This document shows, piece after piece, positions 12,247 to 24,020 of a stretch of DNA of 64,000 nt. The position numbers and the translations under genes are program-made. The notes beneath the pieces were generated by a model. That model was given only the letters and a program-made list of their open reading frames with translations, was not told where the DNA came from and did no database searches. The stretch spans positions 8,530,009-8,594,008 of the forward strand of contig JBBMOA010000002.1 of the NCBI GenBank assembly GCA_037954235.1, read 5' to 3'. Source of the stretch: Aulostomus chinensis. Lineage: Eukaryota > Chordata > Actinopteri > Syngnathiformes > Aulostomidae. Within the stretch, counting starts at the first letter, position 1, and each line of letters opens with the position of its first letter.

Positions 12247-15200
12247 ATGGCGGTGAGGCGGGCGGGCTCATGACTACCTGGTCTACCAGCACCGGAGCGA
12301 TAGCGTTAGCATTAGCTGTTGACAGGGTGGATAACACTCATCATCCAACGCCTCTCTAGACGTGTGAACCCTCACACACCGGGTCATAATATTCATGCAT
12401 TTAAAAGTGTTCAATCTAGCTTGAATTATTTCCAGAATCACAATTGTCAACTGTTCCATGACATCATTTGCCATCTTAGACATTTGTACCGGAAAATGGA
12501 TTTAATGATTCTCTTATTTTCTTTCTTTTGAAAAATAACACCATTGTAAAAAGTCATTTTTCATCTCCAAGACCAATCAAAAATGCATTTGTCACGTTGG
12601 CCGTTTTTACATTTCGGATCTTTGAACCCCTCTGTAACTCTCACACCCACCAGACCTGGCAGATACAGAGAGTAAATGAACAAAAATGCAACTTAGTAAA
12701 TACAAAACAGGAAGCAAATGTGTCTGTGCACCTTACCTGATGACACCTGACCAAAGAATTAAATCACTATATCATACGTATTTATGTATAACTCATTCGT
12801 ATTTTGTTTAATTATGTATGTATTTAATAATTTTACTAACAAACTAAGTATAATTATATCAATGTGTAAATATACTAGTTGCTGCACTTTAAAACACTTA
12901 AAATCAGAGATGTTAAAAGAAATGAATAGAACAGCACCGCACGGTTGTTTCAGACAGGCGCTTGTAAATGTAACCAATGATAAATCCACATGCTCTTTTA
13001 ATTGGTAATTTGTAAAATGTAAGTTGACTACTCTCTTTTTTTTTTTCTTTGCTATGCTGCCCTGTAACAAACAGGCAAGATTCAGTTCAGAGTTACGTTT
13101 TGCTTGTGCTAACATGTCTGTTATCTGTAAGATTGTGCATGTGAACTCTGAGGCTCCAGTTGTGTGCTGAGATGTCAGGACTCATGCAAGCAGGCGGGGG
13201 GACTGAACACCAGCGCTGGAGTCAAGACCCATGCTTGATTTGGCTCAAAAATACTCCAAAGATGGGTGACATGGATGTTTCCCTCTTTGCAGCCCAAAGG
13301 TAAAGTTGGCACCAAGGGAAAGAAGCAGATCTATGAGGAGAATGAGGCGACGCTGAAGTTCTACACCCGAGTCATTCTGGGAGCTAATGTGAGAACCTGG
13401 TCACTCCCGTGACGTCATCATGTTGGTCCTTCCCCTCTCTGGACTTTACTTGGCTTATTAACCTGCAGCCTGACTGTCACATGAATGCAGTGATTCATGT
13501 CATCCATCTGCTCTATCGTTCATTGTGTAACATTTGTGTAATTTCTTCACATTGTTGTATGTTGTCGTAGCAACCAAAGTCCATGATGAAGGTTAACGTC
13601 GGTTCTTTAAAGAATAAAATGCCCTGATCTTCCTCCACAGGCAATATATGCTGTTATAAATCTTTTGGCTTTCTACAGTTCGTCTACGTTTTGGACGTGG
13701 GTGAGTGTGACACCGCCAACTCTGAGTGCAACCTCTTCACAAAGCTCCAACCCCGTATTTCTGTTTTAATTCCCTGTTGTTCCCTTTGTCCTCCTGTAGC
13801 TGCTACTTATGTTTGCTCTGGCAGTCTATGTTGGGAGTTACCGCTCCATGTCTGCCATGGCCAAACCAGTGTTTGCTGAAGATGGAAGTCTCCTCGATGG
13901 AGGAATAGACTTAAATATGGAGCAGGGGATGGCAGAGTAAGTAACTGTACGGCATCAAAAAAAAAAAGCTTTCAATACGATCCCAGCAGCGCTCGGAGGA
14001 ACAGTCTATCAAATATGGCACAAACGTTCACTTGAACCCTAGGAGGAACTCTTGAAATGTTCTTGGTTAAAGCTCGTTCACATGCTAATTTTGATGAAAC
14101 TTGCACACAAGTGTTCGTAGCTGAAACGCTGAATTGATCAGAATTAAGTCCAAAAACTAAGGTAAAATTCAGTGTGACAGAATGTTCTACTAAAACACTC
14201 CGGCCGTATTGCAGGGTTTCGGATTTTTCTTAGCCTGGGCTGCAGGAAGTTCATGATGAGTGTGAACAAACATAGATGGAAACTGTAACTGGACGAGGTT
14301 CAAGCACAGCCGGGTCGATCTTTGTAAAGACGTTTATTTTCCGTCCTCATAGAGCCAGACAAGGAGGCGGATACTGTCCTGTCCTCTGCAGAAAAAGGAG
14401 GACTGCTAGTTAGCTTAGCGTAGTGAATGGTAGTGGGTGGGAAGTGATAGCATGCTCCAGTCATTCGGGTGACAAGGTTCAGGAGCTTGGTCTGTGTAGA
14501 GGTAGTCCTCCTCATCCTCTCCTCTAAAGTCAGCCATGTTTAGTCGGAGCAGGCGCTCTTCTAGTTGTCTCCTTGTGTTTTGTTATGTTGGTTGAAGTTG
14601 GGACTTGCGGGAGCTGCGTCAAGTCACGACACCAACTCAGGAAAATAGTCCAGATTGTCAGCTTCTAAAATTACCTTCTCAGGTAGTGAATTGTTAAATA
14701 ATAACAAGTGTTCTGCACAACCCTGGTTCCTCTAATGTGAGCTAAAAACCATTTCTGTCCGTCCTCTTGTTTGCCTCTCTTGTTGTTCCTTTACGTTAAC
14801 ATCCCATAGAGACCTGGACTGCTCCTCTAAAGCTAAACCTCCGTTGTTACTGCACATCAGAAGTTTCAGTTCATCAAGTCAACAATTGAATATTGTTTTT
14901 TTTCTCTTGCAGGCACCTGAAGGACGTCATCCTACTCACAGCCATAGTTCAAGTACTCAGCACCATCTCCTCGTATTTCTGGTACCTCTGGCTGCTGGTG
15001 AGAGCAACATTCCCATATGTCCCGTCATGTGTTGCTGGGACTCTCCTTGTCCCTTCTCTCTCTCTCTCTTTTTTTTTTTAACAGTTATATTGCGCGTGTG
15101 TGTGTGTGTGTTAGGCGCCGGCTCGTGCCCTGCAGTTGCTGTGGGTGAACTTCCTGGGCCCGTGGTTTACAGCAGAGAGCCCGACGGCTCCAGAAGAAGT

Positions 15201-15252
15201 GAATGAGAAGAAGCAGAGAAGACAAGAGCGCAGACAGATGAAGAGATTCTGA
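12247..15252 (+). CDS. tmem208: Transmembrane protein 208 (SND2 homologue), 6 coding exons
   Basis: The coding exons are 12247-12252, 13293-13388, 13641-13700, 13800-13936, 14913-14997 and 15115-15252. They join in phase to 522 nt (173 residues plus TGA), the same length as human TMEM208. The first coding exon is only ATGGCG, followed by donor GTGAGG. It gives the expected N-terminus MAPKGKVGTKGKKQIYEENE. Hydrophobic segments lie at about 29-47 (ILGANAIYAVINLLAFYS), 54-70 and 106-128 (ILLTAIVQVLS...WYLWLL). The conserved LDGGIDLNMEQGMAEHLKDV block spans the exon 4/5 junction. The tail is basic (EKKQRRQERRQMKRF). The family resides in the ER membrane and acts in the SND route that delivers membrane proteins; links to autophagy and ER stress are reported. 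Two AATAAA hexamers follow the gene. A uATG at 12192 is out of frame and overlaps the start. Confidence 0.94.
14365..14575 (+). repeat. Dispersed repeat, copy B (tmem208 intron 4)
   Basis: The diverged partner of 770-990, lying within the 976-bp intron 4 of tmem208 in the same orientation. Shared blocks include AGGTTCAGGA, CCTCATCCTCTC and a GCGCTCTTCTAG-like end. Family unknown. Confidence 0.6.
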
Positions 15253-15330
15253 TGCTGGGAGCAGACGGAGCAGTATTTTTGTACACAGAATCTAATAGAC
15301 AGACAACGTGGGACTCCTAAATTATTCTGG

Positions 15331-15753
15331 AATAAATTTTCTTATTAATTTGAATTCAACTCAGATCTCATCATGTGGAATTTTGTTTTCAGTGTTTGTT
15401 TTCTCTCTGCCTTCTGCTGTAATGCAATTTAATGAAATGAAATGTTCCTTTTTTTTAAGAAAATGTCACAATCCAAATAGCATTCATCCTCATGTGGGGA
15501 AGTCAGAGCAGCATAATCCTGTCCAGCTGCCACCCGCAGATGAACATCCAGCCCCTCCATGCCGCATCCAGTACACCCAGAGACGCGCCACCTTATTCTG
15601 CTGCTTAAATCATGTCGTCTTTTCACTTCTGTCCAATTTTGTTTGTGAGGAATGTTTCTCGATGTAACAAAATCAGAGTTATTTTGTTGGAGCTACAAAG
15701 TCTTAAAATCAACTTGACGGAATTCAAGTTTACAAGGACTGTTTTGCAATAAA
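15331..15753 (+). other. tmem208: tmem208 poly(A) signals
   Basis: AATAAA occurs at 15331-15336 (about 80 nt after the stop) and again at 15748-15753. Two 3' UTR lengths are therefore possible, near 0.1 kb and 0.5 kb. Confidence 0.55.
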
Positions 15754-17200
15754 ACCCTCCTCCAGTATTCGGAGTCTGTACTTAGTGTTTCCTTGTCCCG
15801 AGTTGTCGGAAAGTCTTGTTACACCTGTTTTTAAAGTTTCACCTTCACTGACGGGGAGAGTTTTTACACAGGACGAAATAATTTATGGGAGTGCTTCTGC
15901 TTGTTGCCTTCCAGAAGAAGCCAGCGCTCTGCATTCTGGCTCTCCTCTTTACCTGCTGCGTCTCTCACTGTGGCCTCTCCTGTTGTCTTGTTGCTAATAT
16001 GAGACATTCGTTTAACAGGAGAAACCCCCTTGACACGAAGCACATCAGCTCCCATCACTTCAAACAAACAGATCCTGTATGGACGCGAGTTGTGCTCTAA
16101 TGTCGTGCAAATCAAAGACATTCTACAACAACAACTTGTGCATGGTTGTTGCACATACAGCTAAGAGGAATCTCTGAACATATTCCAGAGGATCCTGTTA
16201 ATCTCATACTTTGTAATCCAGGTAAGATGAAATGTCCGCTCAAAGTTTAGCTGCTTCCAGAGCTCTGGTTTAACATCCCAACGACAGAGGGGAACTTTGC
16301 GTTGCTGTGTGAGACAACTAACCTGGAAATTCATGACAAACAAACAATAGCTTGCTGGAATTTTTTTTTGAAGGAATTTATTTGGATAAAAATCATTCCC
16401 ATTCCTCAATCTTGTGTCAAAAGAATGAAATCATAGCAAACATGAATAAATCGATCATGGTTTAATTCTCCCTCGCCGGTCCTCGTGCTGGGCTGCTGCG
16501 GATGGTAGAATTAGAGATTTCTTACTGATTCACAGTCCCGTTAAGTCAAAGAGCTGCAACCTGCAGTCCTTTTAAAGAGAAATGCTGTGATGGTGTGGAT
16601 CAAACCTCCGACAGAAGAACGAGCACGTTAGCTATAATCCGATACAGACAGGAATTCAAAAAGCAAATATTACAAAGCTTTCTTCTTTCGCTGAAACATC
16701 AGTAATCCCACAAGCTTCTTCAAAATGACTGCTTCTACTTTGGCTGTGTCCTGCCCTGCTTCATTCCAGCCCTGTGGTCCTATACTGTCTCTATTATAGG
16801 GTTGTAAACAAAGTAACCAAAATTAGAGCAGCACGGCATCCAGTTGTCAGGGCCAATCCCAGACGTGGGCTTTGAGAGAGACCATGTTTCAGTGTAATTT
16901 AGCACAGGGGCCACTCATTCGCATGTCACCTTCCCCCCCCTCAAAAACATACTCCCACACACACACAGACACACAGACACACACACTCTGTGTTTCCTCA
17001 CTATTATGCATTAGGAAGTGCAGAAATGGAGATTTTATATGTTTGTGTTTCAACAGAAAGGGCTTTTCCCCGTGGTGGCTTTTCTGCTTTCCCTTTTGTT
17101 AATGACAATTTAAACAATGGTTCACTGACTGTGCAACTTGAAATGTGAGGCCTAAAATAACGTGCAGGAGGCGAGGGCCCTCATCTGGGCTGCTGATTTA

Positions 17201-17290
17201 GGATGGAGAGAGAGCTCTGGAGTGGGAGAGAGAGCTCCGGAGTGGGAGAGAGAGCTCCGGAGTGGGAGAGAGAGCTCCGGAGTGGGAGAG
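17201..17290. repeat. 20-bp minisatellite, about 4.5 units
   Basis: The unit AGTGGGAGAGAGAGCTCCGG repeats with exact 20-bp period; the first unit differs (CTCTGG). Each unit carries a SacI-like GAGCTC core. It yields repetitive open frames on both strands, which are not genes. Confidence 0.95.
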
Positions 17291-17608
17291 ATTTATTTTT
17301 CCACGGATGGCTGAAAAAAACAGGCTCATCCAGACAAGATGAAAAGAGGAGTTCGAGCTGTGTTCCATTTTCCAAGCGTGCTGCTGTTGTTTTGCCTGTC
17401 ATGAACAAACAATAATTTTCACTTGGAAAAAAAAAGTCAAATAAAAATAACATAATCTGTGATTGAAAGCAGGAGAAAGAAGGCTGATAAGCAGACAGCC
17501 CTTTGTCCTGCTGGCTCCAGCAGAGGCCTTCACATGTTAGATCCCTTTAGACCAGCAGAGCTAGACAAAACAGGAAACTGGGGGGCACTTGGGCACCAAT
17601 CGAGCCTT

Positions 17609-17621
17609 TGACCTTTGAACT
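17609..17621 (-). promoter_or_regulatory. DR1-type nuclear-receptor site
   Basis: The plus strand is TGACCTTTGAACT; the reverse complement is AGTTCA-A-AGGTCA, a good DR1. It lies in a non-repetitive 200-bp block that also has GATAAG near 17484. No nearby gene start. Confidence 0.3.
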
Positions 17622-18084
17622 CCAGCGCTCTCTGTCTTTGAAGTCAGGAGAGAGAATCACAAGTAATTACAAGCGATGCTGAGTGTGTTCCCTTGAACAT
17701 TCAACCTCTGCTGTGTAAACAGAATCAGAGCTGAGGGTGTGTTTGGCATAGCTGTGGGTGTCGACTTCTCCAAGTTCATCATCTCTGCTCCGCCTCAACC
17801 TTGTTTTGACTTGGGAGCCAAGTGACCCAAACACTGTTGACTGCAGATAATGCGCGTTGGAGGAGTGGCCAGTATCGGTACATGACTCTCAATTGCTTCA
17901 AATGTATTTTTCTAAAAAAAGCAGATGCGAAGCAAACTGGTGGTTTCAGTCACATTTGTTCTCTTGCTCGTCATGAATAAAATCATCATTACCGTCCCGT
18001 AGCTTAGATAATGCAGCCAATCTGAGTTCACTGCTCGCACCATTGCCTTAAATGGAAGCTGTAAAAAATTCCTGCTGCTTTGGA

Positions 18085-18088
<4 letters not shown>

Positions 18089-18163
<75 letters not shown>
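18089..18163. repeat. (TG)n microsatellite
   Basis: A pure TG tract of about 37 units. Confidence 0.95.
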
Positions 18164-18165
<2 letters not shown>

Positions 18166-18584
18166 TCAGTGATCGTCGCCTCTTGATCTGAGTTATCGGT
18201 ATAAATCATTGATGTGATCTCTTGTCTTGGCCCCAGAAATCAGCAGTCTAAACATTTTGTAGCAGTTAACGATGTCGACCATCCCCTCCAGTTTATAAAC
18301 AAGAGGTCTGAGACGCGACATCCACTGATGGATTAGTTGTCTGCACATAAACACCTCCCTGAAAATGAGAGATCCTGTTGACTGCCTGCAACATATTTCA
18401 AAAATATTGCAGTGCAACATTATGCTGTTGTTAATTCCTTCTCCACCAAATTGATGCGATGACTGGAGGTGCAGCATCCCATAGCCCAGGGATTCCTAAA
18501 CTTCTCTGCTCCAAAATAAGCTTCTTCTGCACTCTTGTGACTTATGTATCATGTGTGTCAGATGCGGAAATAACACATGCCTTT

Positions 18585-18640
18585 ATTAAACAATACTTCA
18601 CCCAAAAAGCGTGTTTTCAAGTACTCACAAATAGTTATCA
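18585..18640 (+). repeat. Fragment of a dispersed repeat also seen at 33105
   Basis: CACCCAAAAAGCGTG...GTACTCACAAATAG matches CACCCAAAATGTGTA...GTACTCACAAATAG at 33108-33150. Only the first part of the larger element is present here. Family not identified. Confidence 0.5.
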
Positions 18641-19779
18641 AGCCAAAAAAACAGCCGCATCTTTAGCTTGAAGCTAGGGGCTCCAAATTAACGTTGCCAG
18701 GCACTGGCGACCAGTATCCAGAGATCCAACCTTGAATTTGTAGCTGTTGCAACAACTGTGGTTAGACATTGAGGAATTGTCTTTACCTGTTAGATTTTAT
18801 TTCTGGAAATCATCTCATGTATGTTGCGTGTCAAAACTCTGAATTTGATAAATATTTTGTTAGAGGTGTTTTGGTTACTGATCATATAATCCGACTTAAC
18901 GATGCGGAAATGTGTAAATAATTATATTAGTTTAATAAATTATATTTATGACTCCTTTTGTGTAAAGTGGCACAAAATGCTTTCAACAGGAATGTCGACG
19001 AAAACACACCACTCTTCGCCAAACACAGATCAACCAGTAAATAAGAACTATACCTGTAGTGTAAAGTATAGAACAATCATGTATGGCCACTGAAAAAAAA
19101 CTAAATTGTATTCTTTAATGTGATCTGTCGTGTCAGTGAATTAGTCTCTGACGCCGGGGAAGCAGCTTTATAGAAATAAGTGTGAGGAGAGTGATGAAGA
19201 CATCAGTAGAGCCCGGATGGTTCCAGAACTCTGGCATCAGTACAGAAATGATTTGTTCTTGATGTCAACGTGGACTCAGTCAACACCATCAAACATCCTG
19301 AGGATCTCCAGGTTTGTTTCGTTCACCAGCCTCAGCTGCTGGCTGCAAAAATCCACCCAGACAATCTCCTAACCTCAAAGGAATGAGGGTTGAGGCGCAC
19401 GTTTAAATCTCTGGTGAATGCGAGATGACGTGACCGCCATTTTGTAATGAAATATGTAAAGAACCCCCTCGTGTTTTTTTCTTGATTTAGACAAATATCA
19501 TCAGGGCTGTGCATCGTTTGTGGACTCGTGAGGTCTTTCAAGGACAAACTAACGAATCAGCAGAGCGGTTGATGATGAATGTCCTGTTCTGGAGCTAAAT
19601 CAGTCATAAATAATTCACGCCCAAGCTTATTTTACATCCTTACACTCTCAGAGTGAGTAATAACTTGTAGTACACACAGTCTGAGATAGTGAAATCAGTA
19701 CGTCTCAATAATGTAGATTCGATGTCTCACAGGAGTCACATACACACTCCTGGTGTAATGTTTACCATTATTCACCATC

Positions 19780-19781
<2 letters not shown>

Positions 19782-19840
<59 letters not shown>

Positions 19841-19855
19841 TGTGCGTGCGTGTGT
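19782..19855. repeat. (GT)n microsatellite
   Basis: A long GT tract with TATG and CGTGCG interruptions at its right end. Confidence 0.95.
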
Positions 19856-20057
19856 TTGTTTTACCATATTTGTTTTTCTGCTCTAAACAAAAAAACAGCT
19901 GAGCCAAATGGAGTGTTTTGCATGTTTTGCACATGAGCAGCAAATACATATTTTAACTTTATCATGGTGTTATGTAAGTACTTTTTTTTAGTGATTGAAA
20001 TTCATTGCTCAACTTGTACGATGACTCACACAAAATTCAATGAATGTATTCAGCTCT

Positions 20058-20125
20058 GGGAAGCTGGGATAGGCTCCAGCCCCCCGTGACCCTTTACAGG
20101 ATAAACAGCAGAAGATGGATGATGG

Positions 20126-20156
<31 letters not shown>
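20058..20156 (+). mobile_element. tRNA-derived SINE, copy 2 (5'-truncated)
   Basis: Only the 3' end of the SINE remains (AAGCTGGGATAGGCTCCAGCC, GTGACCCTTTACAGGATAA, then a (GATG)n tail). It is flanked by a target duplication: GTATTCAGCTCT at 20046-20057 and GTATTCAGGTCT at 20157-20168 (11 of 12). The duplication proves insertion by target-primed reverse transcription. Confidence 0.85.
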
Positions 20157-20157
<1 letters not shown>

Positions 20158-20704
20158 TATTCAGGTCTATGAACATCGTGATCGAGCAAATCATAGATGC
20201 TAGCTCACACGCACTTCTCATACACACATTCTAGAGCTTTTACTTTATCAGTTTAATATTCTGATTAAACCTTGTCTGCCTAGTAGTTGCTGACTAGTGA
20301 GTAAAAACATTCAAGCAGGAAGACCCAGGCTGCCTGACAGGAATCTGCCTGAATTAGCAAGCTCATACAGTTGTACACATGTAATAATAGATAGAAGTTA
20401 ATGCAGACAAGCTTTGTCATGGAGCCATGAAGTTGTAGACCGTGTCACATTACAAACAGAACAGGGAAGATTAAGCCATTTGTTCTCCCGCCACTGTGAG
20501 GCTGTAAAAAGGCTTTGTGCTGAAAAATGACGGGATGATTTCCAGAAACTGAAACACCAAAACATTTCACATGAAAACATGATCCCATGAGTGTTGCTAG
20601 CATCCTGCTTGTGGCCTAGAACACAGCTCAGGGTCCAGGATCTTCAACTTGATCAAGATCGGCTCCCAAAAGTGAATCACTCTTTAAATTCCATCCATTA
20701 GTTT

Positions 20705-20742
20705 ATGGTCAATCAATCCATCCATCCATCCATCCATCCATC
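20705..20742. repeat. (ATCC)n microsatellite
   Basis: A tetranucleotide tract, perhaps the worn tail of another SINE, followed by three TGAATC units. Confidence 0.85.
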
Positions 20743-23186
20743 TGAATCTGAATCTAATTCATAAGGTTTGCTTTAATATCAGAGCTCAGCCCAGGGCTGG
20801 AGCCGCTGACCCTGTGGTGACCTGGCTGTCATGCACGGTAGTGTTCACGACTCTATTTGTGCTGCATCCACAAACAAGCATTGTGCTTTTCATAACGTTG
20901 CAGAAAAACAGCGTATTTTTGCTCAGTAACAGTTGCACCCAAACATCCTCACGTCATCCAAAGCTCTTCAGGTATTTACTTTTGTAGGTTCCTTGGTTCT
21001 TTCTTTGAATCCTGTGATGTTGAGAATGTTTCGGTGACAATAAATTAACCATTAAAACATAAAAAAACCTATAATAAAAAACCTTGTTGTTTAACTATTT
21101 GGTGATTTTGAAGGAAAGAGTGAGAGCCATGCATCTGTTGAGCAGCACGATTCCAAATATTCCAGTAGTCCTTAGACCCCATGAGTACCAGGGGCTGATG
21201 TCAGCTGGTGATAACAACTGACGGGGATCACATCAATCCTCAGCCATTCATTATTTTTGTTTGGTTGTTTGTGCTTACTGTAAAATGAATAAATAAAGGT
21301 CCTCCGTGAGCGACTGCAGCCATTAGTTGCAGCAGTGGCGCCACTGTCCGCATGACTAAAGCAGGATCAGTGAAAGACGTCAGGCTCCATCACACTGGGT
21401 TCCCTTCCTCTTCCTTTGTTTTCATCCTGTTTCCTTCCTCGTTTTCAGATACTCTTCCCCCCAATGGAAGTCTAAACAAAATACAATACTGTGAAAGTAA
21501 ACAAATGCACAAATATCATGTCCGAGAGCCTTGGCGTTTACCAAATGCAGGTCTGGGGATACCAAACAGGATTTTGGTGTCAGAGCAGCCAAACTACAGT
21601 GTGGCTCGGCTGGCAGTTTGCCGGAGTAAAGTCACAAGCATTTAGTATCTATCAATGGTTTTATCATTAAATAAGTAAACTGCCCACTGGGTGACGGGTT
21701 GAGTGTTGACCAGAGGAAAGTACAAGTGTCTGCTGTTCTGCCCACACCAGCTTAGGACTGGTGGGCATTTATCTCATTCTTCATCCCGGAACAGTCCTTT
21801 GCATTGGCTAAACCCGATCTCAAAGCTGTTTAAACTCTACCAAAACAGTTGTTTGTGCAACCAAAATATGGTCTTGAGTGCAATTGTGTTCCTTGTGTTT
21901 TCTAGCAACAGTGTGTCCAATGAATTGGTTGGTAGGGAGGGATGGACTTGTACTTCAAAGGCCCATTACAGGATATTAAATGGAGAGGAATTTCTCCTAA
22001 ACAAACAGTGAGTCTGTCAGGCATGGAGAAATTAGATGGATCCAATGATAATAATCATGTCCTGACGGTCTAATGGTCTCTAGCACCAATATACCATGTA
22101 ATTACGATGTTCTGAGTCGGATCTGTCATCCCTGCTTTTCGTCAGTAAAACTTAAAAAAACAAAACAAAAAAAAAAACAGTCAACACGTGAGCCTGAAAC
22201 TGCACATAAGACACATCCAGTGGCTGGAGATATTACATCCAAATATTCCTCAACATTTCTTCCCATAAACAATCTCATCCATCATCCTGCGCAGCTGTGT
22301 ACTTGGCTAATGCATTAACATTAATGACACACTTTTTTACACAGCTCATGTTGCTGCAATCGCCATTGTCCGCCATTTCATCCACGCCCACCTTGTGCTA
22401 TTAAACATATAATGGAAGTCTCGATTAATGGTTAATTTCCGGGAAAGCCCTGCGTTCTGTCATAAAGTGCTTTCCATTAATTAGTGACTATGTTTTCCAG
22501 AGCGGAGGGCTAGAGGAGAAGAGTGATTAATGAGCAAAATAGTGCAGCCAGCAGCTCGCTTAGCCCCAGCGGCAAGCGTGAGAGTCAGACCCACAAAGAG
22601 AGAGGAAGAAAAATAAATATGTGGCCCCTGAAGAGAAAAAAAAAAAACCTGCATGGAAATTCATTGAAAGGGTAGTTGAGTGTAGTTTCAAAGGGATGGA
22701 GGAGCATTAGAGCTGAACTGTGAGTGAGAGGGCAGAGCGAGGCTGGATGACGCCCTCTCTGGTGCCAGAGGTCCAGCAGACGAGGATGGGCGTGTGCTCG
22801 ACTGAGACCTGCTAACAAGAAAGCAGTTTCTTGACGTCGTTTGCTCTCTTGAGCTCTGAGTTTAATTCTGCGGAACTTTTGGAAGAAATATTGCAGTATA
22901 TTTTGCACTGAGGGACACGTAGATGGAAAAGTTTGGTAATATTATGAAACTGGATCATCAAAAAAAATAATTGCTCACAATAGCTAAGTCCATTTTTTTG
23001 TACATACCTCATCAAAGCAACTTCAGCCAAACAATGTAAAGAAAAAATGTTGCTGTGTTAAATGGATCCAAATTCAACAGATTCCCCCTTGGCTCATGTT
23101 ACAGATGTCGCAAAGACTGGTGAAAATTGGCCACCTTTTTATTTTTGTGTGCCCCTGCAAACAGAAACAGCCCCCAAAAACACCGC

Positions 23187-24020
23187 CTCCTTAAAGGAGT
23201 GGTAGGCTCCCAGATTTCTATGTACTTTTTTTATAAGCCCTAAATTTGTCGTGATGTTTCGATGGCAATCAATAAATTATCACGTTTAAAAAAGGAAGCA
23301 TCAAAATCCATAATACATAAGGGATGCAGGACCAAATTTACCTCCACCCAATCAAAAACCGCTACCAGTTAGATTGGTTGGCCCGTTTTGCTTTCCATCA
23401 ACAGTTGAAACCACACTGCACTGATTGGGCAGCTTAGCTGTCCATCAAAATGCTGAGACCCGGAAGCCTAAAGCGAGTATCAACACCTTGTCAGGTCGGT
23501 GTTTAATGAGCAGTTTCAAGGGAGGACGAGCATGGATCCAGAGGAAAACTCTTCAAAAAGAAAAAGGTCTTTTATAGAACAATCAATAATAAGAGGGAGA
23601 AGGATAAAAGGCTCAGTGCAACGCGAGTGATTCTTGGGGATTCGTTTGCTCGCTGGAGGAGTCTAAAAGAATCAAAAGGTTTAGCTACTGACGCGCGAGT
23701 AGCAGCCTTTCTTTTGGACTGGTAAGAAACCCGTTTGCTTTGACTTGGCTAGCGAGCTAGAGAGGCTATATTTGCGTTAATTTTTTTGTCAACGTAGGTT
23801 GTGAACGGTCACTGATCTACGTAGTGACACAATTTACCGGGGAGGGTGAGTGGGAGAGTTCATGATCAGAGTATGATTCAAAAAATGATTGATTTAGACA
23901 GATTTATGCCATATTGTTTGTATATCATGTTTCTTCTGTAAAATTAAAAAAGAAAATAAAAGAATACATCAAAAAAGAGAAAAAAAACAAATCTGGCGGT
24001 GCCTAAACCTCCTTTAAGAG
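23187..24020 (+). mobile_element. Non-autonomous DNA transposon-like element with imperfect terminal inverted repeats
   Basis: The left end (CTCCTTAAAGGAGTGGTAGG, then CTCCCAGATTT, 23187-23217) is matched by the reverse complement of the right end (23989-24020: CTCTTAAAGGAGGTTTAGGC, then ACCGCCAGATTT). The arms are about 30 bp and imperfect. The interior holds a fossil coding exon (23532-23721) and AT-rich filler. No transposase is visible and no clear target duplication was found, so the superfamily is undetermined. Confidence 0.55.
23532..23721 (+). pseudogene. Fossil first exon inside the transposon-like element
   Basis: ATGGATCCAGAGGAAAAC opens a frame rich in Lys/Arg (SSKRKRSF), which ends at an in-frame TGA near 23629. 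A different frame over the same stretch reads ATRVILGDSFARWRSLKE, then GLATDARVAAFLLDW, and ends exactly at a GTAAGA donor. The frame change means at least one indel separates the start from the second half. The pattern of a basic patch followed by an (R/K)W-centred helix and a LLD end recurs in teleost transposon-associated open frames, from memory and unverified. No downstream exon was found, so it is not a working gene. Confidence 0.45.
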
